Below, in pieces: positions 34,505-40,867 of a DNA stretch of 40,867 bases. The DNA is taken from the NCBI GenBank assembly GCA_964564625.1, contig CAZMBE010000027.1:1-40867 (forward strand), read 5' to 3'. Position numbers and translations under genes: made by a program. The notes beneath the pieces are model-generated. The model was not told the origin of the DNA and searched no databases. It was given only the letters and a program-made list of their open reading frames with translations. This stretch comes from UBA2185 sp964564625. GTDB lineage: Bacteria > Desulfobacterota > Syntrophia > Syntrophales > UBA2185. How positions within the stretch are numbered: the first letter of the stretch is position 1; each line of letters begins with the position of its first letter.

Positions 34505-35335
34505 ATGGCGAAAATATTGAAGAATGCGTTAAAAACCATAGAGAAATATAAAACAGCTACCCCCCACTATGTAGAACTGCTCGATATCCTAGAAGAAATT
34601 TTAATCATCAGGGAAGAATACCGGCGCAAGATGAAAGAGATTATCTTCCCGGTAGATGAAGAACTGATAAAAAAGAAAATCGCGGGCGGATTACCTCTCA
34701 TAGATTTTTCCGCAGGAATGTTTGACCTCGCAGAACCCAAACAATATTTTTTGGCGCTCCTGGAGATAGCGGAAAAAAGGGCTCCCGGGGAAACAAAAGA
34801 AATTGTGCAAAAGATTGAGGATGGAAGTTTCAATTTTGAGAAACTCATTTGCGACTCTTTTAGTTCCTCCCATGATGATACTTCGGATGAGATAGACGAT
34901 GATGTAATTGATCTGGTGGATTTGTTTCTTGAAGAAAGCCTCAGACCGGCCCTGGAGAAGGTAGTAGAAAAGTACGGGAGTATCGTTGCCGGGATCGGGT
35001 GGGTTGAGGGATATTGTCCGATCTGCGGTAAGGATCCGAAAATCGGAGAAATTAGGGAGGAAGAGGGAAGAAGATTTCTTTTTTGCACACAATGCGGATT
35101 TGAGTGGCGTTTCCGGCGCATCAAGTGCCCGTTCTGCGGCAATGAAGAACAGCAGACTCTGGCCTATTTCACCATTGAGGGAGAAGAGAAATACCGGGTT
35201 GATGTGTGCAATGAGTGCAAGCGATATATTAAAACTGTGGATTTCAGAGAATCAAAAGAAGAGGCAAACCTTGATGTTGAGGATATTGCCACACTGCATC
35301 TTGATATGCTTGCGAATGAAGAAGGATATAATTAA
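34505..35335 (+). CDS. fdhE: Formate dehydrogenase accessory protein FdhE
   Basis: FdhE is needed to make active formate dehydrogenases. The C-terminal half has the cysteine pairs of the family: GYCPICGKDPK, FCTQCGFEW, IKCPFCGNEE and VCNECKRYIKTVD, a rubredoxin-like metal site. The N-terminal half is helical. At 276 residues it is slightly shorter than E. coli FdhE. AAGGAG lies about 11 bases upstream of the ATG. No formate dehydrogenase gene is in the window, but FdhE implies one elsewhere, and such enzymes are often selenoproteins, which fits the putative Sec codon at 26953. Confidence 0.88.
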   Translation: MAKILKNALKTIEKYKTATPHYVELLDILEEILIIREEYRRKMKEIIFPVDEELIKKKIAGGLPLIDFSAGMFDLAEPKQYFLALLEIAEKRAPGETKEIVQKIEDGSFNFEKLICDSFSSSHDDTSDEIDDDVIDLVDLFLEESLRPALEKVVEKYGSIVAGIGWVEGYCPICGKDPKIGEIREEEGRRFLFCTQCGFEWRFRRIKCPFCGNEEQQTLAYFTIEGEEKYRVDVCNECKRYIKTVDFRESKEEANLDVEDIATLHLDMLANEEGYN

Positions 35336-35350
35336 AATGAACTTTTTGCG

Positions 35351-36019
35351 ATGTCGCCAAATATGCATGACCATAACATCAGAAAAGTCATTCAGCTCCT
35401 TGAGAAAGATTTTAATAAATGGGATCTTCCCATAGTTTCCTCTATGGCCGAAGAACATAGCGGTCCGTTCCCAATTTTGATCTCAACGATTCTGAGTTTG
35501 AGAACGAAAGATGAAGTGACTGCCAAGGCGACAGAACAGCTCCTTGCCCTTGCTGCGACCCCGGAGGATATGGTAAAGCTTCCCGAAGCGGAAATCATCA
35601 AGGCGATATATCCCGTTGGCTTTTACCGGAATAAGGCGAAAACGGTTCTTCATATCAGCAGAGAATTGATAGATCGCTTCGCATCGAGAGTGCCCGACAC
35701 CATAGAGCAATTACTCACCCTGAAGGGCGTGGGCAGGAAAACAGCCAACCTTGTTGTAGCGCTTGGATATAATAAAGAGGGGTTGTGTGTCGATACGCAT
35801 GTCCACAGGATATCAAACCGCCTGGGCTATGTCAGGACAAAAACCCCTGAGGAAACGGAATACGCGCTGAGAAAAAAACTGCCATTGGAATACTGGTTAC
35901 GGTATAATACATTAATGGTAGCGTTTGGTCGGCATGTTTGCGTGCCCGTCTCTCCTTTCTGCAGCAGGTGCCCTGTCGTACATTACTGTGACAGAGTGAA
36001 TGTCGCGAGAAGCAGATAG
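35351..36019 (+). CDS. nth: Endonuclease III
   Basis: A DNA glycosylase/AP lyase for oxidised pyrimidines. The helix-hairpin-helix LLTLKGVGRKTANLV carries the catalytic lysine and CVDTHVHRISNRLG the catalytic aspartate. The C-terminal 4Fe-4S loop has C-x6-C-x2-C-x5-C spacing, from CVPVSPFC to HYC. At 222 residues it has typical length. It begins 15 bases after fdhE. Neither the ATG at 35351 nor the one at 35363 has a clear ribosome binding site, so translation may be coupled to fdhE. Confidence 0.92.
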   Translation: MSPNMHDHNIRKVIQLLEKDFNKWDLPIVSSMAEEHSGPFPILISTILSLRTKDEVTAKATEQLLALAATPEDMVKLPEAEIIKAIYPVGFYRNKAKTVLHISRELIDRFASRVPDTIEQLLTLKGVGRKTANLVVALGYNKEGLCVDTHVHRISNRLGYVRTKTPEETEYALRKKLPLEYWLRYNTLMVAFGRHVCVPVSPFCSRCPVVHYCDRVNVARSR

Positions 36020-36169
36020 TGGGGGGCATGCGGCGTCTTTGAAAAACACCATCATCAGAATGAAATACGGTACATATTTTTCAGAGGTCTTTCAATGTTG
36101 GCAAAGTGCCGGAATGCATATGATGTTCTTAAATGTGGTAGTATCTGAAATTTGAAAAGGAGGTATATC

Positions 36170-37186
36170 ATGGGCGTAAAAGTGGCTATCAATGGTTTTG
36201 GCAGGATCGGCAGGTATCTTATCCGGGCATGCATAGGGTACAATGAAATCGAAATAGTTGCTGTTAATTCCCGGGCTAAGCCGGGAACCCTTGCCCACCT
36301 TCTTAAATATGATTCTGTTCACGGAAAAATCAAGGCTGATCTTGCGGTAGACGGGGACAATCTCATTGTAGACGGTAAAAAAATAAAAATAACAAACGTT
36401 ACCTCCGGCCTGGCAGACCTTCCCTGGGGAGAATTGGGTGCCCAGATCATTTTAGAGTCGACAGGGAAGTTCAGGAAGAAAGATGAAATGGCGGGCCATT
36501 TAACCGCGGGAGCCAAGAAGGTGATCCTGGCGGCCCCTGGCAAGGGTGTTGATGGCACATTCGTGATGGGGGTGAATGAAGACACATACGATCCGAATAA
36601 GCATCACATAGTATCGAATGCATCCTGTACTACCAACTGTCTTGCGCCTGTGATCAAAGTGTTGCAGGATCAGTTCACCATAGTCAAAGGATTTATGACT
36701 ACAGCGCACTCCTACACGATGGACCAGAGGCTTCTGGATGGTTCCCATAATGATTTGAGGAGAGGTCGTGCCGCTGCGATGTCAATCGTTCCCACATCGA
36801 CAGGGGCGGCCACTGCGGTGGGCCAGGTAATTCCGGAGTTGAAAGGAAAGCTTGACGGAGTGGCGCTGAGAGTTCCCACTCCCAACGTATCGCTAGTTGA
36901 TCTTGTGGTGGAAGTGGCAAAGCCCGTGAGCGTAAACGAGGTGAATGGCGCCCTCAAAGCAGCATCTGAAGGCAGACTCAAGGGCATTCTGGCATTTTGT
37001 GAAGAGGAGCTTGTTTCCGTTGATTTCACGAGCAGTTCCTTCTCGTCTATCGTTGATGCACCATTGACCAATGTGATCGCGGGAAACCTTGTCAAGGTGT
37101 TTTCCTGGTATGATAATGAGAGTGGGTATGCATGCAGAATGAGGGATCTTGCCCTGTACATGGCGAAGAAATCATTCGGAGCATAA
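36170..37186 (+). CDS. gap: Glyceraldehyde-3-phosphate dehydrogenase
   Basis: Type I GAPDH of 338 residues. NGFGRIGRYLIRA forms the NAD fold, SNASCTTNCLAPV holds the catalytic cysteine, TTAHSYTMDQ the catalytic histidine, and WYDNESGYACRM the C-terminal signature. The ATG at 36170 has AAGGAGG seven bases upstream. tpi follows after one base. In many related genomes pgk lies between these two genes; here it does not. Confidence 0.96.
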   Translation: MGVKVAINGFGRIGRYLIRACIGYNEIEIVAVNSRAKPGTLAHLLKYDSVHGKIKADLAVDGDNLIVDGKKIKITNVTSGLADLPWGELGAQIILESTGKFRKKDEMAGHLTAGAKKVILAAPGKGVDGTFVMGVNEDTYDPNKHHIVSNASCTTNCLAPVIKVLQDQFTIVKGFMTTAHSYTMDQRLLDGSHNDLRRGRAAAMSIVPTSTGAATAVGQVIPELKGKLDGVALRVPTPNVSLVDLVVEVAKPVSVNEVNGALKAASEGRLKGILAFCEEELVSVDFTSSSFSSIVDAPLTNVIAGNLVKVFSWYDNESGYACRMRDLALYMAKKSFGA

Positions 37187-37187
37187 C

Positions 37188-37937
37188 ATGAAGAGGCCCT
37201 TTATTGCAGGTAACTGGAAGATGCACAAAACAATCAGAGAAGCTGTTGATTTCGCACAGCATCTGATTGCTGCATGTGACCAGACTATTGAGAGGAGAGT
37301 GGTGATTGCCCCTCCTTTTACGGCACTCTCCGCAGTCGCGGAGGTGCTGAGGGGGTCTTCAATTCATCTTTCCGCCCAGAATCTCCATAATGAGCCGGCA
37401 GGCGCGTACACGGGAGAGGTATCTGCCAAAATGCTGATTGATGCGGGATGTGAGTACGCCATCGTAGGACATTCGGAGCGCCGCGCCCTCTTTGGTGAAA
37501 CAAACGATTTCATCAATAAAAAGCTCAAGTCGGCTATCTCCTTTGGTTTATTGCCCATATTCTGTATCGGTGAAACCCTGGAAGAACGGGACAAAGCGCA
37601 GACATTTTCTGTTGTCGAACAGCAGTTAAAAGAGGGATTGAATAATTTAACCACTGATGATATAAGGCACATCGTTATTGCCTATGAACCCGTGTGGGCA
37701 ATTGGCACGGGCAGGACGGCAACACCTGAGCAGGCACAAGGGGTGCATGCATATATCCGTGAAGTAATTGGAAAAACTTACGGAGAGAATATTTCAGGAG
37801 TTATCGCCATTATTTATGGGGGAAGTGTGAATCCGGGTAACATTGGCGGTCTTATGGCCCAGCCGGACATCGACGGTGTTCTGGTGGGAGGAGCCAGTCT
37901 GGACCCTGAATCGTTTATGAGGATTATACAATTTTAA
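37188..37937 (+). CDS. tpiA: Triosephosphate isomerase
   Basis: A 249-residue TIM barrel that interconverts DHAP and glyceraldehyde-3-phosphate. Catalytic residues are seen in AGNWKMHKT (Lys), AIVGHSERR (His) and AYEPVWAIGTGRTA (Glu). The phosphate loop is IIYGGSVNPGN. The ATG at 37188 starts one base after the gap stop, with GGAG inside the gap gene as binding site. An in-frame longer version starts within gap and is rejected. Confidence 0.96.
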   Translation: MKRPFIAGNWKMHKTIREAVDFAQHLIAACDQTIERRVVIAPPFTALSAVAEVLRGSSIHLSAQNLHNEPAGAYTGEVSAKMLIDAGCEYAIVGHSERRALFGETNDFINKKLKSAISFGLLPIFCIGETLEERDKAQTFSVVEQQLKEGLNNLTTDDIRHIVIAYEPVWAIGTGRTATPEQAQGVHAYIREVIGKTYGENISGVIAIIYGGSVNPGNIGGLMAQPDIDGVLVGGASLDPESFMRIIQF

Positions 37938-38043
37938 GAGAGTTGGATTTTCTTATCGTCATTGATACGAAAATACGTACTGTAATTCCGGCTTTGGTCC
38001 GGATTCCAGCTTTTTAATCGAATTTGTTTAGAGGGTTTTTAAC

Positions 38044-38388
38044 GTGCAAATATTAATAACGATCTTGCATATTGCAGTATGTCTCATTTTGATCCTTGTC
38101 GTCCTCCTGCAGGCAGGAAAGGGGGCAAGCATGGGGGCGGCTTTTGGCGGATCGAGTCAGACAGTCTTCGGGAGCACCGGTCCCGGAAGCTTTTTGGGAA
38201 AGATGACCACAGTGATCGCTACGGTCTTTATGTTGACTTCTCTTGCCCTTTCGTATGCGGCCGTTCATAAGTCATCGACATTAATAGATAAAACGGCACC
38301 GCAGACGCAGCAACAAGCAGCGCCCGCACCGGTGGAAAAAGCTCCGGGAACAGCAGAACAGCAGGCGCCGCCGGCGCAGCAGAAGTAG
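38044..38388 (+). CDS. secG: Preprotein translocase subunit SecG
   Basis: A small membrane subunit of the SecYEG channel. Two hydrophobic helices flank the signature LLQAGKGASMGAAFGGSSQTVFGS. The C-terminal tail after about residue 75 is rich in Gln, Ala and Pro and is longer than in E. coli. The start is a GTG at 38044, after GAGGG. The order tpi-secG-tRNA-Leu is a common bacterial arrangement. Confidence 0.92.
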   Translation: MQILITILHIAVCLILILVVLLQAGKGASMGAAFGGSSQTVFGSTGPGSFLGKMTTVIATVFMLTSLALSYAAVHKSSTLIDKTAPQTQQQAAPAPVEKAPGTAEQQAPPAQQK

Positions 38389-38401
38389 TTTCTTAAATGT
38401 C

Positions 38402-38434
38402 ATTCCCGGCTCGGTCGGGAATATAGTTCTTTTT
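38402..38434 (+). terminator. Hairpin after secG, probable terminator
   Basis: ATTCCCG (38402-38408) pairs perfectly with CGGGAAT (38416-38422) across a seven-base loop, followed by a T-rich stretch with TTCTTTTTA. It separates secG from the tRNA gene. Confidence 0.55.
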
Positions 38435-38528
38435 ATGGTAAAGTTTTCCGTCCGAGAAGCTCGGCTGGAAAGGTTTCGCGGGAATGGACGTTCATGTGTT
38501 CATGATAATCCCTGCGAGTGAAACAAGT

Positions 38529-38615
38529 GCCGAGGTGGTGGAATATGGTAGACACGCTATCTTGAGGGGGTAGTGGGCCACGCCCGTCCGGGTTCAAGTC
38601 CCGGCCTCGGCACCA
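38529..38615 (+). tRNA. tRNA-Leu (anticodon GAG)
   Basis: An 87-base gene including encoded CCA. Acceptor arms are GCCGAGG and CCTCGGC. The D arm region reads TGGTGGAATATGGTAGACA. The anticodon stem CTATC/GGTAG encloses loop TTGAGGG with GAG at 38564-38566. A long variable arm GTGGGCCACGCCC follows, as in class II leucine tRNAs, then the T arm CCGGGTTCAAGTCCCGG. Confidence 0.95.
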
Positions 38616-38626
38616 CTAAAGAAATC

Positions 38627-38642
38627 GGGGGGTTAGCTCAGT
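38627..38642 (+). other. 5' fragment of a tRNA gene at the edge of the integrated element
   Basis: The sequence GGGGGGTTAGCTCAGT has the exact form of a tRNA 5' end: a seven-base acceptor strand, U8, A9, D-stem GCTC and AGT. The tRNA does not continue; the integrase gene's 3' end begins six bases later. This looks like a tRNA gene split by, or providing, the attachment site of the element to the right. Confidence 0.5.
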
Positions 38643-38648
38643 CATGGG

Positions 38649-39842
38649 TTAACCCTCTTTCACTTTTGAGGGTACTTGGTCAACGTTTTGGTCAACACTT
38701 TTTAGGAAGCCTTCCATTTGATCAACAGCCTTCCGGGTATCTACTTCATCAACGGTGTCATATCGAAGAAACATTTCTCTTGTCGAGTGACCTGTAATTT
38801 TCATAATCACAGATTCTGGAACCCCTGACTTTCTCATGTTGGTATTGAAGCAATGACGGGTATCGTGGAAGACAAAACCATCCTTTATTCTTCTTCCGTA
38901 AGGAATTCCAGCATCACGACAGGCCCTTGTTAAAGATGTCCGAATGTCCTTTATTGGTTTTCCCTCATACAAAAAAACATGGTTGTCATGGATTGCCTTC
39001 GGTGTTTCTTTTAAGATACTGTACAAGGCATCACAAATAGGGATTTTCCTCTTTTCCCTGTCTTTGGTTTCAGATGCTTCCAGTGTTATGACCCTGTTTT
39101 TTAAATCAACTTTATTCCAGGTAAGGTTTAAAACTTCTCCCCGTCTCATGCCTGTATAAAATCCTGTTGCAACAATTGCTCTTGTATGGGCAGGGAGGGT
39201 ATCCATCAGCCGCTTAAACTCTTCAGATGAAAGAACCCGGTCTCTTGCGTTGGCATCACCCTTCAGCAACTTTTTCACTCTTTTAAAAACCTTCACAATG
39301 TCCCCACTCACAAGGTCATTGTCAAACGCTTTGTTAATCATTGCCCGTGCCATTGCTATTTGCTGATCAACGTAGGAATCAGCTTGGCCTTGGTTCTTCC
39401 TCTTTGCCTGATAATTTTCAAGATCGACAGGTTTTAACTTGTTAACAATGGTATCCCCAAAAACTGCATTAAAGCTGTTCAGGTTGATCTTGAGGATGGG
39501 ATAGCGGGCCAATCTTTTCACACGTTCCAGATCAAGATACCACTATGTCAGTTCATTGAATGTCATCTTCGCTTCGGGCTTGATATCAAAAATCTTGTTT
39601 TCCCTCTTCTGGCTACGCCGTTTCCCCTCAGCATCCCTTGCTTCCTCAACGGAATATCCAATAGCTTCACGCCTCTGTTTCCCGCCAGGAAGTCGGTAGC
39701 TTATCCAGTAACGTACTTTTACCTTTGCCTTCTTGCTTGAGTTGTTTTTTTTCAACTTGTCCAAATCCGCACCGCAACGGCAGACCTTATTTTTTACAGC
39801 CTGCTTCTTATGACACATCGGACACTCTGCCAATACTGCCAT
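38649..39842 (-). pseudogene. Tyrosine recombinase/integrase interrupted by an amber codon
   Basis: Two frames, 39842-39543 and 39521-38649, are parts of one reading frame split by a single TAG at 39545-39543 (FNELT-stop-WYLDLERVKRLA). The N-terminal part has a small zinc-ribbon-like CPMCHKK...CRCG and an arm-type DNA-binding region. The catalytic domain has GFYTGMRRGEVLNL (Arg), VFHDTRHCFNT (HxxR), KITGHSTREM (His) and the tyrosine in LRYDTVDE. Without the TAG it would be a normal 397-residue phage-type integrase. AAGGAGG lies eight bases before the ATG. It sits against tRNA sequence, as expected of an integrative element. A suppressor tRNA could still allow some full-length product. Confidence 0.85.
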
Positions 39843-39847
39843 TTCAC

Positions 39848-40069
39848 CTACCTCCTTTCCTTTACCTTTCTCTTTCGTTTCATTAATGGTTCAATCTCTT
39901 CCGCCTTCAATTCTATATAGGCTAATGCCCACTTCAGAAATGAAGGTACCTGCATGATCCCCCGTTCCCAACGAGAGACCGTCATAACATCGACACCAAG
40001 AACACGGGCCAACCGTCCCTGGCTGTATCCTGTTTTTTGTCTCCATTTTATCAACTCTTCGTTCTCCAT
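39848..40069 (-). CDS. XRE-type helix-turn-helix regulator
   Basis: A 73-residue DNA-binding protein. The helix-turn-helix runs through KTGYSQGRLARVLGVDVMTV and SRWERG, a standard Cro/CI-type fold. The basic tail KRKRKVKERR ends five bases before the integrase start, so the two are cotranscribed and the regulator may control integration. The ATG at 40069 begins the conserved domain; the frame extends to 40186 without a binding site at either start. Confidence 0.75.
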   Translation of the reverse strand: MENEELIKWRQKTGYSQGRLARVLGVDVMTVSRWERGIMQVPSFLKWALAYIELKAEEIEPLMKRKRKVKERR

Positions 40070-40207
40070 GGTGCTAGCATAGACTAATTGTCTATGATAG
40101 TCAAGAGGAATTTTATCTTTATTCAAATTATCCGTTGACCAACCATCTATAATACTCAGATTTAATTGACTTTTATCCCAGCGCATTACATTATTAATCT
40201 AATGGCC

Positions 40208-40402
40208 TTACAGACCGTCAACATAGGCATCCAAATCCCGGACATCGAAGAGCACCCTTTTCCCGATCCTCCTTTGCTTTACAGGGAATGGATTAGCTGC
40301 CCTTGGACCTAATCTGTTCCTGATACTCTTCGGCGAAATACTTAGGTAATTAGCCGCTTCATCAATAGAATAAAGTCGTTTATTTAATCTCGTACTATGC
40401 AA
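40208..40402 (-). CDS. Excisionase-like MerR-type helix-turn-helix protein
   Basis: A 64-residue protein with a winged helix-turn-helix of the excisionase/AlpA type: RLYSIDEAANYLSISPKSIR, then a wing with RRIGKRVLFDVRDLDAYVD. Such proteins bend DNA at attachment sites or regulate integrase genes. The TTG start has GAGGTG about eight bases upstream. It is upstream of the XRE and integrase genes on the same strand, fitting an integrative-element module. Confidence 0.8.
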   Translation of the reverse strand: MHSTRLNKRLYSIDEAANYLSISPKSIRNRLGPRAANPFPVKQRRIGKRVLFDVRDLDAYVDGL

Positions 40403-40451
40403 TTGTAACCCACCTCACAAATATTTTTTTACCGTTAAATTAAAAGAGTCG

Positions 40452-40697
40452 CTATGGTTCATGGAATAAAAACTCGTATTCACCAATTTGATTCTCATCC
40501 CAGTCCATTCCGTCTGTTAGGAACCGCTGGGTCCCTTCCTTCCATGGTTCTATTGCCTGTAACTCCTGGTAGTCAAATTCACTGGATGGTTTCTGGGTGT
40601 TGGGTCGTGCTGACAGCCAAAGTTGTCAATGCTTAAATAAAATTATGATTTCTTCACTTGCTTTCCTAATTGAGACCTCAAGTTGAATATCGTTCAT
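40452..40697 (-). pseudogene. Small gene interrupted by an in-frame TGA
   Basis: From ATG 40697, with AAGGA five bases upstream, a frame encodes MNDIQLEVSIRKASEEI up to a TGA at 40628-40626. The same frame then continues for 57 sense codons with protein-like sequence (EFDYQELQAIEPW, TDGMDWDENQIGEYEF) to a TAG at 40454-40452. It reads as one gene of about 81 codons with one nonsense codon, possibly CGA to TGA. No convincing SECIS hairpin follows, so selenocysteine is not favoured. The product is unrecognised. Confidence 0.5.
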
Positions 40698-40770
40698 AAC
40701 AATCCTTCTACGCTCCTCAGTTTTTAAATTTCTCCTTAATGAGAGTCATTGATATCTTTGTACCATAGTC

Positions 40771-40852
40771 AGTCATACCGCATTTTATCTGGTGTGACTG
40801 TGTAAGTACTTGGTATTATATATACTGTCATGCAAATCATAGTAGTCATACC
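40771..40852. repeat. Operator-like repeats upstream of the element's small genes
   Basis: AGTCATACC occurs at 40771-40779 and 40844-40852. Between them lies GGTGTGACT (40791-40799), an inverted copy with one mismatch, separated from the first by 11 bases. They sit upstream of the minus-strand small genes and could be binding sites for a regulator, excisionase or integrase arm domain. Confidence 0.45.
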
Positions 40853-40867
40853 AGAATATTGATTTAA

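Noticed and set aside
36055..36322. Small minus-strand frames at the gap promoter region
   Set aside because: Overlap the gap start and lack coding features.

Overview
The window looks like a mid-GC chromosomal segment of an anaerobic, Desulfobacterota-type bacterium (Syntrophales-like is my best guess). This is inferred from gene content: a sigma-54 response regulator, FdhE, a KamA-type lysine 2,3-aminomutase, a PflX-like radical SAM protein, ThyX, and a gene that appears to encode selenocysteine. No rRNA or phylogenetic marker is present to prove it.

Layout. 1-3.1 kb: a hotdog thioesterase, a decayed GNAT acetyltransferase, mobB, and a cyclic-nucleotide-binding/CPBP membrane protein. 3.5-10.6 kb (minus strand): a tightly packed nine-gene fatty-acid-synthase-like operon (acyl-CoA dehydrogenase, KAS III, FabA-like, FabG, FabZ, KAS II-like, ACP, LPLAT acyltransferase, phosphopantetheinyl transferase), which looks like a self-contained specialised acyl pathway. 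10.8-14.2 kb: a Pro/Ala lipoprotein with its own promoter and terminator, then a membrane histidine kinase and an NtrC-type regulator. 14.3-19.6 kb: a two-module ThyX, glutamate racemase, an AI-2E-type permease, and a Pit phosphate transporter with its DUF47 partner. 19.7-23.7 kb (minus): kamA, two D-Ala-D-Ala-ligase-like ATP-grasp genes and a GNAT, suggesting a beta-lysine-derived product. 24-29 kb: an Fpg/Nei glycosylase (plus), then on the minus strand UspA, CDF transporter, a putative selenoprotein of the metallophosphatase/5'-nucleotidase fold, and a VKOR-DsbA-like fusion. 29.4-33 kb: PEBP, PflX-like radical SAM, MBL-fold hydrolase, TlpA-like lipoprotein and CcdA. 33-38.4 kb: a divergent PGK, fdhE, endonuclease III, gap, tpi, secG. 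38.5 kb: tRNA-Leu(GAG). From 38.63 kb to the end: the edge of a decaying integrative element (a tRNA 5' fragment, an amber-interrupted tyrosine recombinase, an XRE regulator, an excisionase-like protein, an opal-interrupted small gene and operator-like repeats).

The strongest candidate for something undescribed is at 26108-27127. An in-frame TGA lies in a Cys-Pro-Thr-TGA motif, and a 6-bp stem with a GGTCTG loop begins 12 nt downstream, placing the loop 18 nt after the TGA. That is a textbook bacterial SECIS geometry. The encoded exported protein has lost most 5'-nucleotidase metal ligands and is followed by a VKOR-DsbA-like fusion, so together they could form an envelope selenium/disulfide redox system. 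The KamA/ATP-grasp cluster and the nine-gene acyl operon are the next most interesting units.
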